64,000 nt of DNA, taken from the NCBI RefSeq assembly GCF_001442535.1, contig NZ_CP013141.1, positions 3,205,349 to 3,269,348 on the forward strand, given 5' to 3'. The translations under genes were made by a program, and so were the position numbers. The stretch's first letter is position 1. Every line of letters starts with the position of its first letter. This document shows positions 41,651 to 49,527 of the stretch, in pieces. The notes under the pieces are model-generated. The model did not search any database. It saw only the letters and a program-made list of their open reading frames with translations, and was not told where the DNA came from. Origin of the DNA: Lysobacter antibioticus (lineage in GTDB: Bacteria > Pseudomonadota > Gammaproteobacteria > Xanthomonadales > Xanthomonadaceae).

Positions 41651-42840
41651 GCGCGTCTAGCCCGCCGGCACCGCATCGACACCGCCGCACCGCCACCAGG
41701 CGCGCGTTCCGCCTCGCAGGCGTGTTGCTTGGGCTGATGGTCGCCACCGCGGCGCATGCCCAGTCGCTGCAACGCGGCATCAACCTCAGCCGCTGGCTCG
41801 AAGCCAGCGGCGGGCCGGCGCTGACGGCGCAGGAGCTGCGCCGGCTGCACGAGGCCGGTTTCGACCACGTGCGCCTGCCGGTCGATCCGGTCGCGCTGGG
41901 CTGGTCGCCGCAACGCGGGCCGCAGCTGAGCGGACTCGCGCGCTTGCGCGGTGCCGTCGATGCGGCGCTGGAGGCGAGGCTCGACGTGATCGTCGACCTG
42001 CACCCGAACGAGCAGACCAAGCAGGCGATCGAAGCCGAGGCGCAATGGTCGGATGGCTACATCGCGATGTGGCGGGTCCTGGCCGGGGAATTCAAGCGCA
42101 CGCCGACCAAGCGGGTCGTATTCGAGCTGTTCAACGAACCGGGCTATTACGGCATCGCCGGCGGCTACCTGTGGAGCCGTTATCAGCGGCGCCTGGTCGG
42201 CGCAGTGCGCGAGGTGCTGCCGGCGCATGCGCTGATCGTCAGCGGCCGCAAGGGCGGCAGCCTGGAAGGTCTGGTCGAACTCGATCCGCTCGACGATCCG
42301 AACCTGATCTACAGCTTCCATTACTACCTGCCTTACATCTTTACCCACCAGGGCGCGAGCTGGATGCAGGGCGACCGCTGGACCACCGCCGGGCATTGGC
42401 GCGACGTGCGCTATCCGGCATTGCAGGCGCGGCTCAAGCTGCCGCGCAGCGACGGCAAGGTCGCGGCCGAGCGCGCCACCGACGAGCTCGCCGAGTATTT
42501 CCAGAGCGGTTGGAACCGCCGGCGCATCGCCGCGCAATGGCAACCGCTGGCGGCCTGGGCGCGCGAGCACGGTGTGCGTGTGCATTGCGGCGAGTTCGGG
42601 GTGATCCGCGACGGCGTCGACCCGGTCTCGCGCTATGCCTGGATCGGCGATGTGCGCGCCCTGGCCGAGCGCAACGGTTGGGGCTGGTCGCTGTGGAACT
42701 ATGCCGACGATTTCGGCATCGCCAGCGGCAGCAACACCGAAGGCCGCGAGCGCGGCGAACTCGAGGCGCCGGCGTTGCGTGCGCTGGGACTGAGCAGGCT
42801 GGAGCAGGGCCGGTTGGAGCAGGGCCGGCGCGCACGATGA
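41647..42840 (+). CDS. Secreted glycoside hydrolase family 5 (cellulase-type) enzyme
   Basis: The 397-residue protein has a signal peptide (hydrophobic core GVLLGLMVATAAHA, cleavage after about residue 38) and a GH5 TIM barrel. Acid/base Glu164 lies in FELFNEP and the nucleophile Glu316 in CGEFG; other landmarks are GINLSRWLE, HVRLPV, DLHPNEQT, SFHYYLP and WSLWNY. It hydrolyses beta-glucan-type links in the periplasm or outside. Inside a Wzx/Wzy operon such enzymes usually trim or release the polymer made by the operon, or prevent its build-up in the periplasm. The C-terminal tail repeats RLEQG twice. Coupled by ATGA overlaps on both sides. Confidence 0.88.
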   Translation: MSASSPPAPHRHRRTATRRAFRLAGVLLGLMVATAAHAQSLQRGINLSRWLEASGGPALTAQELRRLHEAGFDHVRLPVDPVALGWSPQRGPQLSGLARLRGAVDAALEARLDVIVDLHPNEQTKQAIEAEAQWSDGYIAMWRVLAGEFKRTPTKRVVFELFNEPGYYGIAGGYLWSRYQRRLVGAVREVLPAHALIVSGRKGGSLEGLVELDPLDDPNLIYSFHYYLPYIFTHQGASWMQGDRWTTAGHWRDVRYPALQARLKLPRSDGKVAAERATDELAEYFQSGWNRRRIAAQWQPLAAWAREHGVRVHCGEFGVIRDGVDPVSRYAWIGDVRALAERNGWGWSLWNYADDFGIASGSNTEGRERGELEAPALRALGLSRLEQGRLEQGRRAR

Positions 42841-44165
42841 AGGCGCACGACGGCCAAACAAGCGCCTTCGACCGCGCCAGCCGCGTGTTCCTGCTCCTGA
42901 GCCTGCTTGCCTACCTGTGCTTGTCGCCGGCCTTGTTGACGGTGCTGGGCATTCCTTACGACGCGCCCTATGGCAGCTTCGTGTTCAAGCTGCATCCCGG
43001 CAGCTATCTGCTGACGATCGCGCTGGCCTTGTCGCTCGCCGGGCAGGGCAATCCGCTCGTCGCCTTGTTGCGCCGCCTCGCCGGGCAGCCCCTGCTGGGC
43101 CTGTACCTGCTTGCGATGCTGTCGAGCTTCGTTTATTCGCTGCTGCGTTACGGCGCCTCGGGTTCGGCGTTCTTCATCGACACCTTGATGATGCCGGCGG
43201 CGATCGCCCTGATCCTGCTGCGCCTGGATGCCGCACAACTGCGCGGCCTGTTCCGCCTGATCCTGATCGCGGTGATCGCCAACGCCGCGCTCGGCCTGGT
43301 CGAAGCCGCCGTGCAGCATCACCTGGTGCCGTACACGGTCGCCGGCGGCGTGCCGGTGATCGAAGACAAGTTCCGCGCCACCGCGCTGCTGGGCCATCCG
43401 CTCGAGAATGCCTTGATCACCAGCATCGTCCTGTTGGCCTCGCTCGACCGGCCGATGTCGCCGCTGTGGCGCGGCTCGCTGGTCGCGTTCCTGGTATTGG
43501 CCTTGCTCGCCTTCGGCGGCCGCACCAGTTTCGTGCTGACCACGCTGGCCTTGCTGGTCTGTGCCGCTTTGGGGGCGCTGCACGGCCTGCGTGCCGGTCG
43601 CTACGGCTATCTGCATATCGTCGGCGCGTCGATCGCGGTGCTGTTGGCCTTGCCGGTGGCGATGGCCCTGGTCTGGCGCAGTGGCCTGGGTGCGCGCATC
43701 TTCGAGGGGCTGTACCTGGACGACAGCGCCACGGTGCGCCTGCGCATCTTCAGTGTGTTCGATTACCTCGATACCTTCGATGTGATGTTCGGCATCTCGC
43801 CGGCGCAGATCCAGGCGGTGTCGGCGCGCGTCGGTCTCAGCGCCAACCTGGAGGCTATCGAGAATTTCTGGCTGTTCATGCTGCTGCAACTGGGCGTGTT
43901 CGGTTTCGCCGTATTCGCGCTCGGTCTGCTGTGCGCGCTCTGGCTGCTGTGGCGGCGGGCGGGCAGCGGCGGCCGTTGGACCTTGCTGGTGTTTCTCGCC
44001 ACTGCCTCGACCACCAACTCGCTGGCCTCCAAGACCAGCGCCCTGACTCTGCTGTTCGCGGTGCTGTGCGGCGTCGCCGGTTATCGCATGCGGAGCGCGC
44101 AGGCCGCGGCCGAACGTCGCGTCGCGCCGCGGCATGCATTTTCACGTATTGGAGCCCGCGCATGA
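42837..44165 (+). CDS. Wzy/O-antigen-ligase-like polysaccharide polymerase
   Basis: Very hydrophobic 442-residue inner-membrane protein with about ten to eleven helices and a large periplasmic loop (about residues 150-185, with EDKFRATALLGHPLENA, typical of the O-antigen ligase family). In this context it would polymerise lipid-linked repeat units on the periplasmic face. ATG 42837 overlaps the upstream stop (ATGA), and its own stop overlaps the next ATG. Sequence conservation in this family is low, so the assignment rests on topology, the HPLxNA loop and operon position. Confidence 0.8.
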   Translation: MKAHDGQTSAFDRASRVFLLLSLLAYLCLSPALLTVLGIPYDAPYGSFVFKLHPGSYLLTIALALSLAGQGNPLVALLRRLAGQPLLGLYLLAMLSSFVYSLLRYGASGSAFFIDTLMMPAAIALILLRLDAAQLRGLFRLILIAVIANAALGLVEAAVQHHLVPYTVAGGVPVIEDKFRATALLGHPLENALITSIVLLASLDRPMSPLWRGSLVAFLVLALLAFGGRTSFVLTTLALLVCAALGALHGLRAGRYGYLHIVGASIAVLLALPVAMALVWRSGLGARIFEGLYLDDSATVRLRIFSVFDYLDTFDVMFGISPAQIQAVSARVGLSANLEAIENFWLFMLLQLGVFGFAVFALGLLCALWLLWRRAGSGGRWTLLVFLATASTTNSLASKTSALTLLFAVLCGVAGYRMRSAQAAAERRVAPRHAFSRIGARA

Positions 44166-45304
44166 GCGGCATCGTCATCGCAACGCCGCGCCCGGGCCGG
44201 GCCTTGTACTTGATCAACGGCGAGCATTACGCCGGCGCCGAACGCGTGCAGGATCTGCTCGCCCAGCAATTGCCCAGGTTCGGCTGGCAGGTCGATTTCG
44301 CCTGCCTCAAGGCCGGCGCCTTCGAACGGGTGCGCGAATCGAGCGGCAGCGCATTGACGACCGTGCCGATGCGTTCACGTCTGGATTTCAAGCCGGCCGG
44401 CGAGGTGGCGCGGCTGTTGCGCGAGGGCGGCTACGACCTGCTGCACACGCACACCGCGCGCTCGGCGCTGATCGGCCGTTTCGCCGCCCACCGCGCCGCC
44501 AAGCCGATGGTGCACCACGTCCACAGCCGCACCGACCGCGACACCGAGAGCGCGGTGCGCAACCGCATCAACAGCGCGATCCAGCACTTCAGCCTGCGTC
44601 GCGCCGACCGCCTGATCGCGGTCTCCGACAGCACCCGCGACTACCTGCGCCGGATCGGCTACGAGGACGGCCTGATCCGCACCGTCGCCAACGGCGTGCC
44701 GGCGGTCGCCGAGGTGCGCGAGTGGCGACCGCCGGAATCGCAATGGGTGCTCGGCATGGTCGCCTTGTTCCGCCCGCGCAAGGGCATCGAGGTCTTGATC
44801 GAGGCCTTGGCGAGTTTGCGTGCCGCCGGCCGGCCGGTGAGCTTGCGCGCGGTCGGCGGCTTCGAAAGCGAGGCCTACCGACAGCAGGTGCTGGCTTACG
44901 CCAAGGCCCGGGGCGTGGCCGAGCACATCGTCTGGACCGGTTTTACCCGCGATATCGGCGCCGAACTCGCGCGGATCGATCTGTTCGCCTTGCCGAGCCT
45001 GTACGGCGAAGGCTTGCCGATGGTCTTGATCGAAGCGCTCGCGGTCGGCCTGCCGGTGGTCGCCACCGACAACGAAGGCATCCCGGAAGTGTTGGGCAAC
45101 GGCCGCGCCGGCCTGTTGGTGGAGCCCGGCGATGCCGCCGCCTTCGCCCACGCCGTGGCGACCTTGATCGAGCAGCCGCAACGCGCCCGGGCGATGGCGC
45201 GGGTCGGCCTGCAACGCCAGCGCGAACGCTACTCCGACCTGGCGATGGCCCGCGAGGTCGCCGCGGTCTATGAAGAACTACGCGCGGAAGGCGCCTTCGC
45301 ATGA
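44162..45304 (+). CDS. Glycosyltransferase family 4
   Basis: GT-B retaining glycosyltransferase of 380 residues. The N-terminal half has the donor-free acceptor domain (NGEHYAGAERVQ, LLHTHTARSALIGR). The C-terminal half has FRPRKGIEVLIEAL, VGGFESEAYR, and the E-x7-E region LYGEGLPMVLIEALAVGLPVV. It adds one sugar to the lipid-linked repeat on the cytoplasmic face; donor and acceptor cannot be told from sequence. ATG 44162 overlaps the polymerase stop by ATGA, and its stop region overlaps the next gene's ATG by 4 bp. Confidence 0.88.
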   Translation: MSGIVIATPRPGRALYLINGEHYAGAERVQDLLAQQLPRFGWQVDFACLKAGAFERVRESSGSALTTVPMRSRLDFKPAGEVARLLREGGYDLLHTHTARSALIGRFAAHRAAKPMVHHVHSRTDRDTESAVRNRINSAIQHFSLRRADRLIAVSDSTRDYLRRIGYEDGLIRTVANGVPAVAEVREWRPPESQWVLGMVALFRPRKGIEVLIEALASLRAAGRPVSLRAVGGFESEAYRQQVLAYAKARGVAEHIVWTGFTRDIGAELARIDLFALPSLYGEGLPMVLIEALAVGLPVVATDNEGIPEVLGNGRAGLLVEPGDAAAFAHAVATLIEQPQRARAMARVGLQRQRERYSDLAMAREVAAVYEELRAEGAFA

Positions 45305-46743
45305 CAGACAAACACGACTCCGCCGCGGCGATGCCGCGCATCCGGGCTTTGCTCGATCGTCTCGATATCGTCGCCGACCCGCGCAGGCAGCGGCGCCTGC
45401 TCGACGAACTGCGCCAGCCCAAGCGCACGACCGTGCTGTCGTTCCTCAACCAACACGCCTTCAATCTGGCCTGGACCGACGCCGCCTTTTGCGAGGATCT
45501 GCTGCGCAGCGAGCTGTTGCTGCGCGACGGAGTCGGCATGGCCGCCTGCCTGCGCCTGCTTGTGCGCGCACCGGGCTTGAACATGAACGGCACCGACCTG
45601 ATTCCGCAACTGGTCGCGGCCTATGCCGGCCGGCGCGTGGCGGTGGCGGGCACCGAGCAGCCCTATCTGGAACGCGCGGTGCGTCATTTGCGCGAGCAGG
45701 GCCTGGACATCGTCTGCTCGATCGACGGCTTCGGCGGCGAAGACCGTTGCGTGGCGACCATCGCCGCCGCGCGCCCGGAGCTGGTGATTCTCGGCATGGG
45801 CATGCCGCGCCAGGAACGTATCGCCGCGCGCCTGGCCGGCGAACTCGAACAGCCGACGCTGATCGTCAACGGCGGCGCCATCCTCGATTTCATGGCCGGA
45901 CGCTTCCCGCGCGCACCGCAATGGCTGCGGCGCATCGGCCTGGAATGGCTGTACCGCTTGCTCAAGGAGCCGCGCCGTTTGTGGCGCCGCTACGTGCTCG
46001 GCGGCGGCCAGTTCCTGTGGCGGGTGCTGTGCCTGGCCTGGGACAGCGGCGACGAACGCGAAACCTTGGGCGCGGCTGCGCTCAGCCTCGATACCCACGC
46101 AAGCCCCAGGGAGTGCAGGTCCATGTCCGCCGATGCCGAGCCCTTGTTTGCGCAGCCCCAGCAACGTCTGGCCGGTCTGGTGCAACGCCTCGATGCGCAG
46201 ATGGCGGGCGGCGGCCGACGCATCGTGCAATTCATCGCCGCGCGCCCGGGCGAGGGCGCCAGCTCGCTGGCGCAGGCTTACGCCGAAGCCTCGGCACGCC
46301 TGCGCAAGCGCAAGGTCCTGTTGTTGTCCGACGACCTCGACCGCGAGCGCGCCTGGCCCAGTCTGGTCGAGGAAGCGCTGGATCGCGCCTCGGCTTCGAT
46401 TGCCGCCGCCGGCGACGACGCGAACGGCGATGTCACCCGAGCCCGCCTGTCCAGCGCCGCCCGCGGCTATCAGGACAATTACGCGGCGATCGAAGACGCA
46501 TCGGTCTGGGGCGGTCTGTGCGAACGCTTCGACGAGATCGTGGTCGACGCCAAGCCCGCGTTCGGCCTGGTGGCCGCGGCCCGCGCCAGCGGCGTGATCG
46601 TGGTGGTCGAAGCCGAGGTCACGCGCGCTTCTGCGATCCGCAAGCTGCTCGACGACCTTGCCGCGGTCAACGCCCAAGTGCTCGGCTCCATCCTCAACAA
46701 ACATCGCTCTCATCTGCCTCGCGCCTTGCATGATCGACTCTGA
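45301..46743 (+). CDS. WecG/TagA/CpsF (GT26) glycosyltransferase fused to a degenerate BY-kinase-like P-loop domain
   Basis: Residues ~40-250 are a GT26 domain: DGVGM (Asp76), NGTDL (96-100), GMPRQER, NGGAILDF and the C-terminal EWLYRLLKEPRRLWRRY. It adds a sugar to the lipid-linked intermediate. After a linker, residues ~275-480 resemble the cytoplasmic domain of Wzc-type tyrosine kinases, but the Walker A is ARPGEGASS (314-322) with Ala320 where the essential Lys should be. Walker A' is only partial (LSDDLDR) and Walker B is IVVDAKP (Asp416). There is no C-terminal tyrosine cluster, so kinase activity is unlikely. An internal ATG at 46123 with GGGAG upstream could also yield the second domain alone. 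The GumC-like protein of this operon lacks a kinase domain, so this domain may be its partner. Confidence 0.8.
   Translation: MTDKHDSAAAMPRIRALLDRLDIVADPRRQRRLLDELRQPKRTTVLSFLNQHAFNLAWTDAAFCEDLLRSELLLRDGVGMAACLRLLVRAPGLNMNGTDLIPQLVAAYAGRRVAVAGTEQPYLERAVRHLREQGLDIVCSIDGFGGEDRCVATIAAARPELVILGMGMPRQERIAARLAGELEQPTLIVNGGAILDFMAGRFPRAPQWLRRIGLEWLYRLLKEPRRLWRRYVLGGGQFLWRVLCLAWDSGDERETLGAAALSLDTHASPRECRSMSADAEPLFAQPQQRLAGLVQRLDAQMAGGGRRIVQFIAARPGEGASSLAQAYAEASARLRKRKVLLLSDDLDRERAWPSLVEEALDRASASIAAAGDDANGDVTRARLSSAARGYQDNYAAIEDASVWGGLCERFDEIVVDAKPAFGLVAAARASGVIVVVEAEVTRASAIRKLLDDLAAVNAQVLGSILNKHRSHLPRALHDRL
46123..46743 (+). other. Possible internally initiated product: degenerate kinase-like domain alone
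   Basis: ATG 46123 (residue 275 of the fusion) is preceded by GGGAG at about 9 bp, the right place for a second start, exactly at the domain linker. It would give a 206-residue P-loop-like protein in the same frame. Whether it is used cannot be told from sequence. Confidence 0.35.
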
Positions 46744-48367
46744 ATCCAGGCCGGCGGGCAGTCTGGCCAATCCGCGTCTGGACCCGCTCGAAGTCGACAC
46801 CGTGCGGGCTCCGGCGATGCGGATCGCGGTGTTGCTGCCGGCGGATCGTCATCGCGCCTGGCAGAAGCTGGCGCGCGCGGCTCTCGCCAGCATTCCCGGC
46901 GTGCAGGTCGATGTGCGCCGTGTACGCGCAGCGGATGCTTATCGGCCGGATTGGAGCCGGCTCGAACGTGCGACCGCGATGCTCGCCGAGACGCCGGCAC
47001 CGTCGGCGGACCCGCAATCGCCCGGCGATTCGCGCTGGGACGCGGTGATCGACCTGGCCGGCCTCGATTCGGGCGGCGTCGACCAGGACGGAGCCGGCGA
47101 TCAATGGACGGCCTGGCGCGCCGCCAGTCGGCATGGCGTCTGGCAGCCGCTGGATGCGCAAGGCATCCACCTCGCCGCGGCCTGGCCGTGCCACGCGGCG
47201 ATCAGCGCAGGTCTCGGCGGCGAACTGTTGCTGGTGCGCGACGGCGCCTTCGTGCTCGACGCCGTGCGCTTTTTCGCCGACCCGGACTATCCGCGTTCGT
47301 TCGAGCGCCTGTATGGCGAAGTGGCGACCCTGCTGCGCGGCGCGGTGCAGGAACTGATCGTCGGCGCGGCATTGCCCACGACGACGGCATACGCACCGCA
47401 GCCTTCGCCGACGCCGTTGCGGCGAGCGGTGCGGGGCATGCGCGGCAAGGCCTTGGCATGGCGGCGCCGGCTGGTGGCGCGTTGGCTCAGCGAAAGCTGG
47501 ATGATCGGGGTGATCGATGCGCCGATCCAGGCGTTGATCGAGACGCCGCTGGCCTCGAAGATCCGCTGGCTCGGCCGACGCGGCTCGACCCACTACCGCG
47601 CCGATCCCTTCGGCATTCCCGGCGACCGCCATCGTCTGTATTGCGAGGTCTACGACTATCGCGACGGTCTCGGCCGCATCGAGGCGATCGAACTCGATCG
47701 CGGCGACCGCATCGTCCAGGCCGAGCCGGCCCGGCTGCAGTTGCCGATGCATCTGTCCTATCCGTATCTGTTCGAGCACGACGGCGGCCTGTACGCGATC
47801 CCGGAAACCTCGGCGAACCGCCGTTGCGAGTTGTATCGGATCGAGGCCGACGGCGAATGGCGGCCGGTGGCGGTGTTGCTGGAAGGAGTCGCCGCCGCCG
47901 ATGCCAGTTTGTTCCTGCACGAGGGCCGGTTCTGGCTGGCCTATACCGACCTCGGCCTGGGCGCCTTCGACAACCTCTGCCTGAGTTATGCCGACGATTT
48001 GCGCGGGCCATGGCGCCCGCACGCCCTGCATCCGGTCAAGCTCGATCATTGCAGCTCGCGCCCGGCCGGCACGCCGTTTTTGCACCAAGGCGCCCTGTAT
48101 CGGCCAGCGCAAGACTGCAGTGCGGGCTACGGCGCGGCCATCGCGATCAACCGCATCGAGGTGTGTACGCCGCAGCGCTATCGCGAACAGGTGGTGCGCC
48201 GTTGCCGTCCCGATCCGCGCGGGCCCAATCCGCATGGCCTGCACACCGTGTCGTCCTGGGGCGAACGCACCCTGGTCGACGGCAAGCGCTACGTGTTCAA
48301 CCTGCACGAGCTCGGCCGCAAGCTGCGTTATCGCGGTTGGCGCTCGCCGAGCGGAGCCGGCGAATGA
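46730..48367 (+). CDS. GINT1-like beta-propeller protein of polysaccharide clusters
   Basis: The C-terminal half (about residues 270-530) has the repeated blades seen in the domain named after glucosamine inositolphosphorylceramide transferase 1: HLSYPYLFEHDGGLYAIPETS, then VAAADASLFLHEGRFWLAYTD, then GTPFLHQGALYRPAQDC. These proteins occur in bacterial polysaccharide loci, where they are thought to handle sugars, but no reaction is established. The N-terminal half starts MRIAVLLPADRHR and includes WDAVIDLAGLD, resembling the N-domain of formyltransferase-like homologues. I use ATG 46730, which overlaps the upstream gene by 14 bp; ATG 46817 (MRIAVLLP) is an equally plausible start, as neither has a strong ribosome-binding site. 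Next gene overlaps by ATGA. Confidence 0.6.
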   Translation: MIDSESRPAGSLANPRLDPLEVDTVRAPAMRIAVLLPADRHRAWQKLARAALASIPGVQVDVRRVRAADAYRPDWSRLERATAMLAETPAPSADPQSPGDSRWDAVIDLAGLDSGGVDQDGAGDQWTAWRAASRHGVWQPLDAQGIHLAAAWPCHAAISAGLGGELLLVRDGAFVLDAVRFFADPDYPRSFERLYGEVATLLRGAVQELIVGAALPTTTAYAPQPSPTPLRRAVRGMRGKALAWRRRLVARWLSESWMIGVIDAPIQALIETPLASKIRWLGRRGSTHYRADPFGIPGDRHRLYCEVYDYRDGLGRIEAIELDRGDRIVQAEPARLQLPMHLSYPYLFEHDGGLYAIPETSANRRCELYRIEADGEWRPVAVLLEGVAAADASLFLHEGRFWLAYTDLGLGAFDNLCLSYADDLRGPWRPHALHPVKLDHCSSRPAGTPFLHQGALYRPAQDCSAGYGAAIAINRIEVCTPQRYREQVVRRCRPDPRGPNPHGLHTVSSWGERTLVDGKRYVFNLHELGRKLRYRGWRSPSGAGE

Positions 48368-49527
48368 GCCCGTACGGTTCCTCCTCCGGGCATGCCGGCA
48401 CCGTGCAGCCGGAGCCGATGCGCACCGCGCTGCTGTATCTGCCCCAGCTCAAGGTCGGCGGCGCCGAGATCTCGCTGCTGCGCCTGGCCCAGGGCCTGCG
48501 CGTGCGCGGCATGGAGGTGGCCTTCGTGGTCCATCGCGGCGACGCCGAGGCGAGGGCGCTCGCCGGCGATATCGAGGTGGTCTCGCTCGATGCCGATCGC
48601 ACCTTGTCGGCGGCGACCCGGCTGGTCCGGGTGTTGCGCCGGCGCCGTCCCGACGTACTGGTCTCGGCCTTGACCCATAGCAATATCGTCGCCGCAGTGG
48701 CGGCGCGATGGGCGGGCGGAGCGACCCGGGTCGTGCTCACCGAGCACGCGCCGGTGTCGTCGATGCGATGGCTCGATCCTTCCGCGCGTTATCGCGCGAC
48801 CCTGCGCCTGATGCCCTGGGCTTATCGCCTCGCCGACGCCGTGGTCGCGGTCTCGCAGGGCGTGCGCGACGACTTCGCGCCGCGCTTGGCCAAGGGCACG
48901 CGGGCACGCCTCGAAGTCATTCCCAATCCGGTGTTGCGCCGCGATTGGAATTCGCTGGCCCACGAGGCGGTCGACGACCCCTGGTTCGGCGCCGATGCCG
49001 CTGCGCTGGTGCTGTCGGTCGGGCGCCTGAGCCCGGAGAAGAATTTCGCCGGGCTGATCCGCGCCTTCGCCGGCGTGCGCATGCCGATGCAGACGCGCCT
49101 GGCGATCATCGGCGAAGGGCCGGAGCGGCCGGCCCTGCAGGCCTTGATCGATGAACTCGGCCTGGGCCAGCGGGTGCGCCTGCTCGGCCAGCGCGCCAAT
49201 CCCTATGCTTATATGCGGCGGGCGCGCGTGTTCGTGCTGGCGTCGTTGTTCGAAGGCTTCGGCAACGTATTGATCGAGGCGATGGCCTGCGGCACGCCGG
49301 TGATCAGCAGCGACTGCCCGGTCGGCCCGCGCGAGATCCTCGGCGACGGCCGCTACGGCGACCTGGTCGCGGTCGGCGACGTCTCGGCGATGACCGCGGC
49401 CATCGAAGGCCGCTTGCAACGCCCGGGCGACCAGGCCGAAGCGACGCGGCGGGCCCTGGAGTTCACCGTCGAACGCAGCGTCGAGGAATACCTCGCCTTG
49501 TTCGCGCGGATCGCCCCGACCCGTTAA
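48364..49527 (+). CDS. Glycosyltransferase family 4, last plus-strand gene of the operon
   Basis: The 387-residue GT-B enzyme has LPQLKVGGAEISLLRLAQGL at the N-terminus, LTEHAP, and VSQGVRDDF. In the C-domain it has SVGRLSPEKNFAGLIRAF, IIGEGPERP, and the E-x7-E region LFEGFGNVLIEAMACGTPVISSD. This is the GT4 arrangement of GumH- and PimA-like enzymes that extend lipid-linked oligosaccharides. ATG 48364 overlaps the preceding stop. Its stop TAA shares the bases TTAA with the stop of the convergent acyltransferase gene, so the two transcripts overlap tail to tail. Confidence 0.88.
   Translation: MSPYGSSSGHAGTVQPEPMRTALLYLPQLKVGGAEISLLRLAQGLRVRGMEVAFVVHRGDAEARALAGDIEVVSLDADRTLSAATRLVRVLRRRRPDVLVSALTHSNIVAAVAARWAGGATRVVLTEHAPVSSMRWLDPSARYRATLRLMPWAYRLADAVVAVSQGVRDDFAPRLAKGTRARLEVIPNPVLRRDWNSLAHEAVDDPWFGADAAALVLSVGRLSPEKNFAGLIRAFAGVRMPMQTRLAIIGEGPERPALQALIDELGLGQRVRLLGQRANPYAYMRRARVFVLASLFEGFGNVLIEAMACGTPVISSDCPVGPREILGDGRYGDLVAVGDVSAMTAAIEGRLQRPGDQAEATRRALEFTVERSVEEYLALFARIAPTR

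Noticed and set aside
42045..44165. A 706-codon frame starting inside the GH5 gene
   Set aside because: Only the part from ATG 42837 resembles a protein (the polymerase); the upstream part is an out-of-frame reading of GH5.
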